Shown here: positions 1 through 7,874 of the stretch, piece after piece
How the letters are laid out: each line of letters starts with the position of its first letter
Numbering within the stretch: the stretch's first letter is position 1
Source: Actinomadura fibrosa
GTDB taxonomy: Bacteria; Actinomycetota; Actinomycetes; Streptosporangiales; Streptosporangiaceae
Reading direction: 5' to 3'
Assembly: GCF_900659615.1 (NCBI RefSeq)
Contig: NZ_CAACUY010000052.1
Coordinates: 1 to 49,178, forward strand
Length of the DNA stretch: 49,178 bases
Notes under the pieces: model-generated
Databases searched by the model: none
Told to the model about the DNA's origin: nothing
Seen by the model: only the letters and a program-made list of their open reading frames with translations
Position numbers and translations under genes: made by a program

Positions 1-663
1 CTCGGGCATCCGCTGGTGCGGCTGCTGGCCGCGCCGCACCTCGTCGAGGCGCTGGTGCGGGCCGGGCATCCCGACCGGGCCGCGCGCGCGTTCGAGGAGT
101 TCGCCCGCTGGTCGGACGCGACGCGAACGCCCGCGCGGCAGGCGCTCGCGCACCGCTGCCGGGCGCTGCTGGCCGAGCGCGACAGCGAGGCGGAGGAGCA
201 CTTCACCGAGGCGCTGCGGCTCCACGAGGCCGGCGACGCGGTGTTCGAGCTCGCCCGCACGGAGCTGCTGTTCGGGCGCCGGCTGCGGCGGGGGCGGCGG
301 CCCCGCGCGGCCCGCGAGCACCTCCGCACCGCCCTGCGGATCTTCGAGCGCTACGACGCCCGTCCGTGGGCGGCGCAGGCCCGCGCCGAGCTGCGCGCGG
401 CCGGGGACACGGTGGCCCCGCCGGCCGTCCCGGAACCGGTCCGGGTGGGGAGCGCGCCCGCCGCGTCCGACGGGTCGGACGGCTTCGGGACGCTCACGGC
501 CCAGCAGGCCCACATCGCCCGGATGGCCGCGGAGGGCGCCACCAACCGCGAGATCGCGGCGCGGCTCCTCCTCAGCCCCCGGACGATCGACCACCATCTC
601 CGCAACGTGTTCACCCGGCTCGGGATCCGGTCCCGCGTCGAGCTGGCCCGGCTGATCCACTAG
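1..663 (+). CDS. LuxR-family transcriptional regulator, C-terminal part (5' truncated by window)
   Basis: The reading frame is open from the first base, so the true start lies upstream and only the last 220 residues are visible. The last ~60 residues form a LuxR-type helix-turn-helix: LTAQQAHIARMAAEG, then TNREIAARLLLSPRTIDHH and LRNVFTRLGIRSRVELARL. The part before it is alpha-helical and TPR-like, rich in Ala, Arg and Leu, as in the C-terminal arm of large ATP-dependent LAL regulators. From family knowledge the missing N-terminus would carry an AAA ATPase domain; this is inferred. It converges on the SRPBCC gene that ends at 709. Family confidence is high; the regulated genes are unknown. 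Confidence 0.85.
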   Translation, partial: LGHPLVRLLAAPHLVEALVRAGHPDRAARAFEEFARWSDATRTPARQALAHRCRALLAERDSEAEEHFTEALRLHEAGDAVFELARTELLFGRRLRRGRRPRAAREHLRTALRIFERYDARPWAAQARAELRAAGDTVAPPAVPEPVRVGSAPAASDGSDGFGTLTAQQAHIARMAAEGATNREIAARLLLSPRTIDHHLRNVFTRLGIRSRVELARLIH

Positions 664-708
664 CCCAGCGCGAGCACGGGACGCGGTGTCCCAGCGCCGG
701 GGGCGCCG

Positions 709-1728
709 TTACCGGGACGAAGAGGAGGACGACTTGGCCAGGTTCTGGTCCTTCTTCTCGTCCTTCTCCTTGCTGGCCCGCTTCTCCTCGTCCAGCGCCT
801 CCTCGTGGGTCTTGACGACCTCGCTGTCGTGGATCTCGCCGCGCCAGCCCTCGATGTCGTCCGGGTGGGTGAGGGACTGGGTCATGACGTACCGCCGGAA
901 GTGCTTGAGCTCCAGCCGGACGCGGCGGCCCTGGGCGCGCCACAGGTTGCCCGTCCGCTCGAAGAAGCCCTGCGGGTGGTACTCCAGGACCAGCAGGACG
1001 CGGGTCAGGTTCGGGGTGAGCTCGTGGAAGCTGACCGTGCCGTCCACGTGGCCCTTGGGGGCCTTGGAGCGCCAGACGATGTGCTCGTCCGGGACCTGCT
1101 CGATGATCGTGGACTCCCAGGTGCGGTTGGACCAGAAGATCTTGGCCTTCCAGTTCAGCTTGTTCTCGTCCGCCTGGTCGACGCTGACGACCTTCTTCAT
1201 GAAGGACGGGAAGTCCTGGAACTGCGTCCACTGGTTGTAGACGAGCTGCCGGGGCGCGCCGATGTCGGTGTGCTCGACGATGTTGGTGACCTTGACCTTC
1301 TTCGCGCCGCCCTTGCCGCCGCCGCGCTTGAAGACCTTGGCGACGGTGTCCTTCAGGCCGCCGAGCAGGCCCTTGCCCTGCTTCTCGTCCTTGCCGCCGG
1401 ACTTCTCGTCCTGCTTCTTGGCGTCGGTGTCGCCCTTCTTGGCCGGGGTGGCCGTCGCGGCCTTGGCGGCGCCGGGGCCGGACTTCTCCTGCTCGGTGTC
1501 CGAGCCGCCGTTGCCGCGGCGGCTGATCGCCCGGCCGGCGGCGACCGCGGCGCCGGCGCCGAGGAGGACGCCGCCGGCGGTGCCGGCCGCCTTCGCGCCG
1601 GGCAGCCCGGAGGGCAGCGCCTTGGTGATCTTGCTCAGGTCGGGGGTCCTGCTCTTCCTGCGGCCGCCGATGGGCAGCTTCTTCGCGATCTTGCCGACGG
1701 GCAGCACGCCCGTCTTACCACGCGTCAT
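709..1728 (-). CDS. SRPBCC family protein (polyketide cyclase/dehydrase-like), long form
   Basis: 339 residues. The N-terminal ~60 residues are basic and lead into an Ala/Gly-rich hydrophobic stretch (GGVLLGAGAAVAAG). A charged, low-complexity linker rich in Lys, Asp and Gly follows. A SRPBCC (START-like) domain covers roughly residues 145-305 (NIVEHTDIGAPRQLVYNQW, IIEQVPDEHIVWRSK, TRVLLVLEYHPQG). The C-terminus is a Lys/Glu-rich helix ending in a serine run. SRPBCC domains bind hydrophobic ligands; the ligand here is unknown. GGAGG lies 9 bases before this ATG; a GTG one codon upstream (1731) is also possible. It lies 85 bases downstream of its paralogue at 1814-2614 and probably shares its transcript. 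Such proteins often accompany gas-vesicle genes in actinomycetes, but none are present here. Confidence 0.85.
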   Translation of the reverse strand: MTRGKTGVLPVGKIAKKLPIGGRRKSRTPDLSKITKALPSGLPGAKAAGTAGGVLLGAGAAVAAGRAISRRGNGGSDTEQEKSGPGAAKAATATPAKKGDTDAKKQDEKSGGKDEKQGKGLLGGLKDTVAKVFKRGGGKGGAKKVKVTNIVEHTDIGAPRQLVYNQWTQFQDFPSFMKKVVSVDQADENKLNWKAKIFWSNRTWESTIIEQVPDEHIVWRSKAPKGHVDGTVSFHELTPNLTRVLLVLEYHPQGFFERTGNLWRAQGRRVRLELKHFRRYVMTQSLTHPDDIEGWRGEIHDSEVVKTHEEALDEEKRASKEKDEKKDQNLAKSSSSSSR

Positions 1729-1813
1729 CACGTGTTACCTCCGCTGTCGTTCTCGGGGTCTTGCCGGTTCCGTTCGCGTCTGTCCGCACCGGTCCTGCCG
1801 GTCTCGGGTCGTG

Positions 1814-2614
1814 TCATGGGGCCGTGACGACCTCGCCGTCGCGGATCTCGCCGCGCCAGCCCTCGACCTCCTCCGGGTGGTTCAGGGAATGCGTCATGAC
1901 GTGCCGGCGGAAATGCTTGAGCTCCAGCCGCACGCGGCGGCCCTGGGCGCGCCACAGGTTCCCGGTCCGCTCGAACAGGCCCTGCGGGCGGTACTCCAGG
2001 ACGAGCAGGACGCGGGTCAGGTTCGGCGTCAGCTCGTGGAAGCTGACCGTGCCGTCCACCTGGCCCTTGGCCGCCTTCGAGCGCCAGACGATGTGCTCGT
2101 CCGGGACCTGCTCGATGATCGTCGACTGCCACGAGCGGCTGGACCAGAAGATCCTCGCCTTCCAGTTCAGCTTCTCCTCGGACGCCTGGTCGACGCTGAC
2201 GACCTTCTTCATGAAGGACGGGTACTCCTGGAACAGCGTCCACTGGTCGTACACGAGCCGCCGGGGGGCACCGATGTCGATCTCCTCGACGATGTTGGTG
2301 AGCTTGCCCTTGCCGCCGCCGCCGAACAGCCGGGAGAGGACCTCCTTCAGCGCCGTCCAGCCGGCGCTGAGCAGCGCCCGGAACGGCGACTTGCCCTCGT
2401 AGAGCGCCTTCGCGCCGGCGAGGGCGGCCTTGACCATCGGGCCGCCCTGCTCCGCCTCGGCGGTCAGCCGCCGGACGGTCCGCTCCAGCTTCTTCTCGTA
2501 CCGTGCGACGAGCCTGCGCGCCAGCCGCCCGCCGGCCCGCCGCACGGCCAGGTAGGCGCCCGCGCCCGCGGCGCCGGCGGCCGTGCCGGCGGCCAGGCCC
2601 GTCCGGAAGTTCAT
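1814..2614 (-). CDS. SRPBCC family protein, short paralogue
   Basis: 266 residues. It starts with an Ala/Gly-rich hydrophobic segment (AAGTAAGAAGAGAYLAVRRA) and a basic helix, then a SRPBCC domain from about residue 105. By eye that domain differs from the neighbouring protein at only ~25 of ~160 positions (shared blocks SFMKKVVSVDQA, IIEQVPDEHIVWRSK, TPNLTRVLLVLEY). It lacks the long charged linker and tail of the other copy. The frame is open for 74 codons further upstream, but GAGGTGA before this ATG and a plausible promoter inside that extension favour 2614. First gene of a probable two-gene operon; function unknown. Confidence 0.85.
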   Translation of the reverse strand: MNFRTGLAAGTAAGAAGAGAYLAVRRAGGRLARRLVARYEKKLERTVRRLTAEAEQGGPMVKAALAGAKALYEGKSPFRALLSAGWTALKEVLSRLFGGGGKGKLTNIVEEIDIGAPRRLVYDQWTLFQEYPSFMKKVVSVDQASEEKLNWKARIFWSSRSWQSTIIEQVPDEHIVWRSKAAKGQVDGTVSFHELTPNLTRVLLVLEYRPQGLFERTGNLWRAQGRRVRLELKHFRRHVMTHSLNHPEEVEGWRGEIRDGEVVTAP

Positions 2615-2655
2615 GCCCTCTTCACCTCGTCGTCCGATCGGGTTACTGCGCCGGA

Positions 2656-2680
2656 TTACCCGTACAAGGAACGGCAAAAC
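2656..2680 (-). promoter_or_regulatory. Sigma-B/SigF-like promoter for the SRPBCC pair
   Basis: On the minus strand GTTT (2680-2677) is separated by exactly 15 bases from GGGTAA (2661-2656), about 40 bases before the ATG at 2614. The general-stress sigma factors of actinobacteria (SigB in Streptomyces, SigF in mycobacteria) recognise GTTT or GNNT, 14-16 bases, then GGGTA plus a pyrimidine. Only the last base deviates. Assignment is by motif only. Confidence 0.5.
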
Positions 2681-2881
2681 AGCATCCAGGCCAGGGTCGC
2701 GCGTTTCTCGCCGCGCGATTGAACGATCACGGATCGTGCCCGCGCGCCGCCGTGTGCCGAGAGTGAATGATCGGACACATAAACCGATCGAACCGGACCA
2801 CCCCAGCGTGCACACCGGACCACGGCGCCCCGCCAACGCCGCCGGATAACAGTTAAGACTCTTGCGTAATCGGCCCCTTGT

Positions 2882-2897
2882 ACTGGTACGGACCAGC
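2882..2897. promoter_or_regulatory. DasR (dre)-like operator upstream of sugar ABC operon
   Basis: ACTGGTACGGACCAGC resembles the GntR/HutC-type DasR operator (dre, ACTGGTCTAGACCAGT): both half-sites CTGGT/ACCAG are intact, and only the centre and last base differ. It lies ~97 bases before the binding-protein gene. DasR controls amino-sugar uptake and use in actinomycetes, which fits a sugar importer with a ROK kinase. It is a motif match only; other GntR regulators bind similar TGGT-N4-ACCA sites. Confidence 0.5.
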
Positions 2898-2993
2898 TTT
2901 TATCTTCGGGGGCCACGCGCATTCGTGCTCAGCGAACAATCGCACCGCGCACAATTCTGCATGCGCGAAAGCGAGCGGGGAAGGCGGGGACAG

Positions 2994-4244
2994 ATGAAGC
3001 GGCACCTCATCGGCGCCATCGCGGCGGGCCTGACGGTGGCCCTCGGCGTGAGCGGCTGCGGCAAGGGGAGCTCGTCGGACGACGGCGGCTCCGACGGCAA
3101 GAGCATCACGTTCGTCGCGGCCATCTACGACGACAACACCAAACCCTATTGGGACGGCCTCATCAAGGACTTCGAGGCCAAGAACTCCGGTTACAAGGTG
3201 CGGCTGGAGATGGTCGACTGGACCCAGATGGACGCGAAGGTGAAGACCTACGTCCAGACCAAGCAGGTCCCCGACGTCCTGAACTACAACGCCTTCTCCG
3301 ACTTCGCCCGGGACGGCCTCATCTACAAGGCGTCCGACGTCGTGTCGCCGGCCGTCCTCAGCGACTTCACCCCGACCTTCGTCGAGCAGGCCAAGTACAA
3401 CGGCGAGCAGTACGGCCTCCCGTTCATCTCCAGCGCCCGCCTCCTCTTCTACAACAAGGACCTCTTCAAGAAGGCCGGCATCACGAACCCGCCCGCCACC
3501 TGGGACGAGGTCAAGTCCGACGCCGAGAAGATCAAGAAGGCCGGGTCCATCGGGTACGGGCTGCCGCTCGGCCCCGAGGAATCGCAGGCGGAGTTCTTCT
3601 CCTGGGCGATGAACAACGGCGGCGGCTGGGTCGACGCGTCCGGCAAATGGGTGATCAACCAGCCGGCCAACGTCGACACGCTCACCTTCCTCAAGGGCCT
3701 CAACAAGGCCGGCCTGACCCAGCCGAACCCGGAGTCCACCGACCGCAAGACGGTGTTCAACCAGTTCGCGCAGGGGAAGATCGGAATGGCGATCGGCGGC
3801 CCGTTCACGAAGGCGGGCTTCATCGACCCGGTCAACAAGAGCCTGAACTTCGGCGTCGCGCCGCTGCCGAGCAAGAGCGGCTCGGAGCACAACACGCTCG
3901 GCGTCATGGACGTCCTCGCCGCGTTCAAGAAGAACGACGGCAAGAACAAGGAGGCCGTCAAGAAGTTCCTCGACTACTTCTACCAGCGGGAGAACACCTC
4001 GAAGTTCCTCACCAAGGAGGGCTTCCTGCCGGTGACCAAGTCGGCCGGCGACGCGCTGAGCGCCGACCCGTACATGAAGCAGTTCGTCGACGCGCTGCCC
4101 ACCTCGAAGTTCGCGCCGACCAGCAACCCGGCGTGGACGGCCGTCGCGGGCGCGGTGAAGCAGGACCTCGGCGGCTCCGTCGCCGACAAGGACCCGAAGA
4201 AGGTCCTGGACGGCATCCAGAAGACGGCCGAGAAGAGCGGCTGA
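2994..4244 (+). CDS. Sugar ABC transporter substrate-binding lipoprotein
   Basis: 416 residues. The N-terminus is a lipoprotein signal peptide: MKRHLIGAIAAG, a hydrophobic core and the lipobox VSGC, with Cys at about residue 20, followed by a Gly/Ser/Asp linker. The rest is a family-1 extracellular solute-binding fold (ITFVAAIYDDNTKPYWDG, QVPDVLNYNAFSDFA, YGLPFISSARLLFYNKDLF, WTAVAGAV near the end). The frame is open further upstream, but GGGGA before this ATG and the signal peptide fix the start. It should be anchored outside the membrane and deliver a mono- or oligosaccharide to the permeases encoded next. The sugar cannot be read from the sequence; the dre-like site suggests an amino sugar. 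Confidence 0.9.
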   Translation: MKRHLIGAIAAGLTVALGVSGCGKGSSSDDGGSDGKSITFVAAIYDDNTKPYWDGLIKDFEAKNSGYKVRLEMVDWTQMDAKVKTYVQTKQVPDVLNYNAFSDFARDGLIYKASDVVSPAVLSDFTPTFVEQAKYNGEQYGLPFISSARLLFYNKDLFKKAGITNPPATWDEVKSDAEKIKKAGSIGYGLPLGPEESQAEFFSWAMNNGGGWVDASGKWVINQPANVDTLTFLKGLNKAGLTQPNPESTDRKTVFNQFAQGKIGMAIGGPFTKAGFIDPVNKSLNFGVAPLPSKSGSEHNTLGVMDVLAAFKKNDGKNKEAVKKFLDYFYQRENTSKFLTKEGFLPVTKSAGDALSADPYMKQFVDALPTSKFAPTSNPAWTAVAGAVKQDLGGSVADKDPKKVLDGIQKTAEKSG

Positions 4245-4245
4245 G

Positions 4246-5196
4246 TTGCAGGACGTCATCCCCGAGAAGGCGGGCTCCGGGACCCCGGTCCCGGAGCCCG
4301 GCGGCCCCTCTCCCCTCCGCCGCGCCGGCCGCGCCCTCACCCCGCTGCTGTGGCTCGGCCCGTCGCTCGCGCTCATCGCCGTCGTCGTGGTGTGGCCCGT
4401 CATCGAGATGGTCCGCACCTCGCTGCTGAAGATCAGCTCGTCCGGGGTGACGCTCGGCGGCCGCGGCGCGGGCAACTACACCGACCTGTTCGACGAGGAG
4501 GACCTCGTCCCCGTCATCCTGCGGACGCTCGGCTGGGTCGCCGGCATCGTGATCGTCACGATGGCGCTGTCGCTCGCCCTCGGCCAGCTGCTGAACGCGC
4601 GCTTCCCCGGGCGCCGCGTCGTCCGCTGGGCGGTCATCGTCCCGTGGGCCGCGTCCGTCCTGATGACCTCGCTGATCTGGAAGTGGATGCTGGACAACTA
4701 CTCCGGCCTCGTCAACCGCGTGCTCCTCGACCTGCACGTGATCGACAAGCCGGTGAACTGGCTGGCCCACCCGCGCGAGGCGATGCTGTGGATGATGTGG
4801 GTCGCGGTGTTCGTCTCGCTGCCGTTCGCGTCGTTCGTCATCCTCGCCGGCCTCCAGACGATCCCCGCCGAGATCTACGAGGCCGCCCGCGTGGACGGCG
4901 CCGGGCCGCTGCGCACCTACCTCGGCATCACGCTGCCGCTGCTGCGGCCCGCCATCATGATCGCCTCCATCATCAACGTGATCAACGTCTTCAACAGCTT
5001 CCCGATCATCTGGGCGATGACCGGGGGCGGCCCCGGCCACGCCACCGACACCACCACCACCTTCATGTACAAGCTCGCCTTCTACGACCAGAACGTCGGC
5101 GAGTCCGCCGCCATGGCGGTGGTCAACTTCGTCCTGATCCTCGTCATGGTGCTGCTGTACCTGCGCGCGTCCCGCTGGCGGGAGGAGGTCCGATGA
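4246..5196 (+). CDS. Sugar ABC transporter permease (MalF/UgpA-like)
   Basis: 316 residues with about six membrane segments: first at ~residues 33-52 (LGPSLALIAVVVVWPVIEM), last near the C-terminus (VVNFVLILVMVLLYLRAS). The EAA loop EIYEAARVDGAGPLRTYLGI, which docks the cytoplasmic ATPase, is clear. The start is a TTG one base after the stop of the binding protein; no strong ribosome site is visible, so translational coupling is likely. It pairs with the next permease to form the channel. No ATPase gene occurs in the operon, which is usual for actinobacterial CUT1 importers served by a shared MsiK ATPase encoded elsewhere (family knowledge, not seen here). Confidence 0.88.
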   Translation: MQDVIPEKAGSGTPVPEPGGPSPLRRAGRALTPLLWLGPSLALIAVVVVWPVIEMVRTSLLKISSSGVTLGGRGAGNYTDLFDEEDLVPVILRTLGWVAGIVIVTMALSLALGQLLNARFPGRRVVRWAVIVPWAASVLMTSLIWKWMLDNYSGLVNRVLLDLHVIDKPVNWLAHPREAMLWMMWVAVFVSLPFASFVILAGLQTIPAEIYEAARVDGAGPLRTYLGITLPLLRPAIMIASIINVINVFNSFPIIWAMTGGGPGHATDTTTTFMYKLAFYDQNVGESAAMAVVNFVLILVMVLLYLRASRWREEVR

Positions 5197-6056
5197 CCGC
5201 ACCGTCCAGCCGTGGCGGCGCCTCGCGCGGCGGCGCCCGGCGCACCCGCACGGTCGTCCTCACCGGCGTCGGCTGGCTCGTGGCCCTCGCGTTCCTGCTG
5301 CCGTACCTGCAAATGCTCGTCACCGCGCTGAAACCGGAGCGCGAGCTGACCAAGTCGCCGGGCACCTACCTGCCCGACCACTGGACCTGGTCCAACTTCG
5401 TGGACGTGTGGTCCGCCGCGCCCGTCTGGACGTACCTGCGGGTCTCCCTCGTCGTCGCGGCCGCCGCGACCGCAGTGACCCTCGCGTGCGCGATGCCCGC
5501 CGCCTACTACACCGCCCGCAACCGCTTCCGCGGCCGCGGCGCGTTCCTCCTGCTCGTCCTGATCACCCAAATGTTCGCGCCGACCGCCCTCGTCATCGGC
5601 ATCTACCGCGAGATGGTCGCGCTGAACCTCACCGACACCCTGCTGGCGCTCATCCTGGTCAACGCGGCGTTCAACCTGCCGTTCTGCACCTGGATCCTGC
5701 ACGGCTACTTCTCCAGCATCCCCAAGGAACTGGAGGAGGCCGCCTTCCTGGACGGCGCCGGACGCGTCGGCGCCCTCACCCGCGTCACCCTGCCGATCTC
5801 CCTGCCCGGCGTCGTCACCGCGGTCGTCTACACGTTCATCTCGGCGTGGAACGAGTACATCGTGGCCCTCACGGTCACCGCGTCCCCCGACCGGCGCCCG
5901 CTGACCGTCGCGATCCCGTCCTTCGTCACCCAGTACCAGGCGCACTGGCAGTTCCTGTTCGCCACGTCCCTCATCGCCATCGTCCCCGTCGTGATCCTGT
6001 TCGTCTTCATCGAGCGGTACCTGATCGGCGGCCTCACCGCGGGCTCCGTCAAGTGA
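5193..6056 (+). CDS. Sugar ABC transporter permease (MalG/UgpE-like)
   Basis: 287 residues with about six membrane segments and a short Arg/Ser-rich cytoplasmic N-terminus. The EAA loop is ELEEAAFLDGAGRVGALTRV. GGAGGAGG lies just before the ATG, which overlaps the previous stop as ATGA. It is the second permease of the importer. The end overlaps the ROK kinase start as GTGA, so uptake and first phosphorylation of the sugar are translationally coupled. Confidence 0.9.
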   Translation: MTAPSSRGGASRGGARRTRTVVLTGVGWLVALAFLLPYLQMLVTALKPERELTKSPGTYLPDHWTWSNFVDVWSAAPVWTYLRVSLVVAAAATAVTLACAMPAAYYTARNRFRGRGAFLLLVLITQMFAPTALVIGIYREMVALNLTDTLLALILVNAAFNLPFCTWILHGYFSSIPKELEEAAFLDGAGRVGALTRVTLPISLPGVVTAVVYTFISAWNEYIVALTVTASPDRRPLTVAIPSFVTQYQAHWQFLFATSLIAIVPVVILFVFIERYLIGGLTAGSVK

Positions 6057-6979
6057 CGCTGATCGGCCTGGACGTCGGCGGCACCACCATGAAGGCCGCC
6101 ATCACCGACGGCCCGGACACGCTCGCCGCCGAGTCGTGGGCGACCGACCGCGCCGACCCCGTCGGCGGCGTCCTCGACTTCGCCGCCCACCTCGCCGCGC
6201 GCGCGGAGGAGCTCACCGGCTCCCCCGCCGCCGCGGCGGGCATCGCCCTGCCCGGCATCGTGGACGAGGCCACCGGCACCGCCGTCCACTCCGCCAACCT
6301 CGGCTGGCGGGACGTCCCGATGCTGCACCTCGCCGCCGAACGCCTCGGCGTCCCCGTCGCCATCGGTCACGACGTCCGCGCCGGCGGTCTCGCCGAGGCC
6401 GTCCTCGGCGCGGGACGCGGCGCGGGCGACTTCCTCTTCGTCGCCATCGGCACCGGCATCGCCGCCGCCCTCATCGTCGGCGGCGCCCCCTACCCCGGAG
6501 CCGCCGGCTGGAGCGGCGAACTCGGCCACATCACCGTCCGCCCCGGCGGCGTCCCCTGCGCCTGCGGCAACCGCGGCTGCCTGGAGACCTACGCCTCCGC
6601 CGCCGCCCTGGCCCGCCGCGCGTCCGACCCACGGCCCTCGACCGAAAAGGTCACCCACACCCCGGCCGCCCCGGTGGCCTCGGCCGAGGAGGTGATCGCC
6701 CGCGCCGCGTCCGGCGACGAGCACGCCGCCACGATCTGGAACGAGGCACTGGACGCCCTGGCCGACGGCCTGGCCACCGCCACCCTCCTCCTGGACCCGT
6801 CCCTGATCGTCCTCGGCGGCGGTTTGGCGGAGGCAGGCCCGGCCCTTCTCGACCCTCTAGCGTCCCGCCTGGCCGACCGCCTGACATTTCGCCCGCCCCC
6901 GCCCCTGCGCAGGGCGGAACTAGGCCCCCAGGCCGCCGTCCACGGCGCCACCCTCCTAGCCCAACGCGTGACCAGGTGA
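6053..6979 (+). CDS. ROK family sugar kinase
   Basis: 308 residues. The N-terminal phosphate-binding loop is LIGLDVGGTTMKAAI. Further on are ALPGIVDEATGTAVHSANLG, the catalytic-region motif GHDVRAGGLAEA, FVAIGTGIAAALI, and the ROK zinc signature CACGNRGCLE. The C-terminal block DPSLIVLGGGLAEAGP is also typical. There is no N-terminal HTH, so it is a kinase rather than a ROK repressor. It starts with GTG inside the stop of the upstream permease. The likely role is ATP-dependent 6-phosphorylation of the imported hexose or N-acetyl-hexosamine in the cytoplasm; the substrate is inferred only from context. Confidence 0.88.
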   Translation: MTLIGLDVGGTTMKAAITDGPDTLAAESWATDRADPVGGVLDFAAHLAARAEELTGSPAAAAGIALPGIVDEATGTAVHSANLGWRDVPMLHLAAERLGVPVAIGHDVRAGGLAEAVLGAGRGAGDFLFVAIGTGIAAALIVGGAPYPGAAGWSGELGHITVRPGGVPCACGNRGCLETYASAAALARRASDPRPSTEKVTHTPAAPVASAEEVIARAASGDEHAATIWNEALDALADGLATATLLLDPSLIVLGGGLAEAGPALLDPLASRLADRLTFRPPPPLRRAELGPQAAVHGATLLAQRVTR

Positions 6980-6984
6980 GACGG

Positions 6985-7272
6985 TCAAATGCAGATCCTG
7001 CTGAAGCTCCTGCCCATATAGATATTGGTGACGAGCAGGTCGCCCAGGTTGCCGCGATACCAGAACACGCCCGACGCGCTCTCGCGCTCAAGGACGAAAT
7101 AGGTGCTCTGGCCCTCGCAGTTCGCAGGCCGGGTAATGGCGGCCGGGGCTCCAGCGGCGGAGTTCGCCGCCAGGGTGGACGCGGACGCCGTTCCCGAGGA
7201 CACCCCGGCGACAGCCGCCATCGCCGCGCTCGCCGCAGTGACCACCAACGCCTGGCGAACCATTCTCTTCAC
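6985..7272 (-). CDS. Small secreted protein of unknown function
   Basis: About 95 residues. A Sec signal peptide is clear: basic VKRMVRQ, an Ala/Val core, and a probable cleavage after GTASA near residue 31. The mature part has ~64 residues with two cysteines (one in RPANCEGQ, one in FSRICI near the end) that could form a disulfide. I recognise no family. GGGAGGG lies 9 bases before this GTG and only 3 before another GTG at 7278, so 7272 is preferred. It converges on the ROK kinase with 5 bases between stops. Confidence 0.65.
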   Translation of the reverse strand: MKRMVRQALVVTAASAAMAAVAGVSSGTASASTLAANSAAGAPAAITRPANCEGQSTYFVLERESASGVFWYRGNLGDLLVTNIYMGRSFSRICI

Positions 7273-7422
7273 AAGCACGATCCCTCCCGCAGTCGGTGTC
7301 TTCCGTCACGAAAAACGGTAAGAACCACGGCTGCCGCCGTCTTCGTGAACTGTCGCAAACCTGACCCGATTCACGGGACGGCATTCACCACTCCGCGCAG
7401 CAACGGAGCCGACGGCCGGCGC

Positions 7423-7800
7423 CTACGGGTGGGTGTCCGTGATCGCGATGACCTCGTCGAGACGGTCCAGGGCGGCCTTCAGGTCGTCGATCTTGGCCTG
7501 GATGCGCTCGCGCTCGGCCCGCAGCATGGCCCGCTGGTCGGCGTCGGTGTGCCCGGAGTCCCAGCAAGGCATGAGTTCGGCGATCCTGCGGCTCGTGAGG
7601 CCGGCGGCGAACATCTGCTGGAAGAAGCGGACCATGGGGATGGCGTCCTGCCGGTACAGGCGCTGGCCGGACGGGCTGCGCTCCGCGACCAGCAGCCCCT
7701 GCTGCTCGTAGTAGCGCACGGCGCGCACCGAGACGCCCGCACCCCGCGCCACCTCGCCGATGCGGATCAACCGATCGGCTGCGGCCACTGCGACGGTCAT
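7423..7800 (-). CDS. MerR family transcriptional regulator
   Basis: 125 residues. The N-terminal winged HTH is IGEVARGAGVSVRAVRYYEQ followed by QGLLVAERSPSGQRLYR. A dimerising coiled coil follows (MLRAERERIQAKIDDLKAAL) with a short C-terminal tail. There is no metal-binding cysteine pair; the only Cys is in MPCWDSG, so it probably senses an organic ligand or has none. It is divergent from the SDR gene and almost certainly binds the palindrome at 7842-7857. Confidence 0.9.
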   Translation of the reverse strand: MTVAVAAADRLIRIGEVARGAGVSVRAVRYYEQQGLLVAERSPSGQRLYRQDAIPMVRFFQQMFAAGLTSRRIAELMPCWDSGHTDADQRAMLRAERERIQAKIDDLKAALDRLDEVIAITDTHP

Positions 7801-7835
7801 GTGATCCCTTTCACCCCGGCCCCGACGACCAGCCC

Positions 7836-7867
7836 TTGCCTCTGACGCCAGCGTCAGGTTTTAGCGT
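7836..7867 (+). promoter_or_regulatory. MerR-type operator-promoter of the SDR gene, leaderless
   Basis: The -35 element TTGCCT (7836-7841) and -10 element TAGCGT (7862-7867) are separated by 20 bases, the long spacer typical of MerR-activated promoters. Inside the spacer is a perfect 7+2+7 palindrome CTGACGCCAGCGTCAG (7842-7857). The SDR ATG begins 8 bases after the -10, so transcription should start at or next to it and the mRNA is probably leaderless. Confidence 0.75.
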
Positions 7868-7874
7868 ACCGGCC

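Larger units (their letters stand above)
2615..2993. other. Divergent intergenic region (379 bp)
   Basis: This gene-free stretch lies between the SRPBCC operon and the sugar ABC operon. It is less GC-rich than its surroundings. It holds the sigma-B-like promoter (2656-2680), a perfect inverted repeat ACGATC-3-GATCGT (2723-2737) and the dre-like palindrome (2882-2897). I see no further gene. Confidence 0.6.

Noticed and set aside
709..2614. Gas-vesicle cluster membership of the SRPBCC pair
   Set aside because: Such proteins do accompany gvp genes in actinomycetes, but no GvpA, GvpF/L or other gvp product is encoded here.
2615..2836. 74-residue N-terminal extension of the short SRPBCC protein
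   Set aside because: It would swallow the sigma-B-like promoter and has no ribosome site, whereas GAGGTGA precedes the internal ATG.
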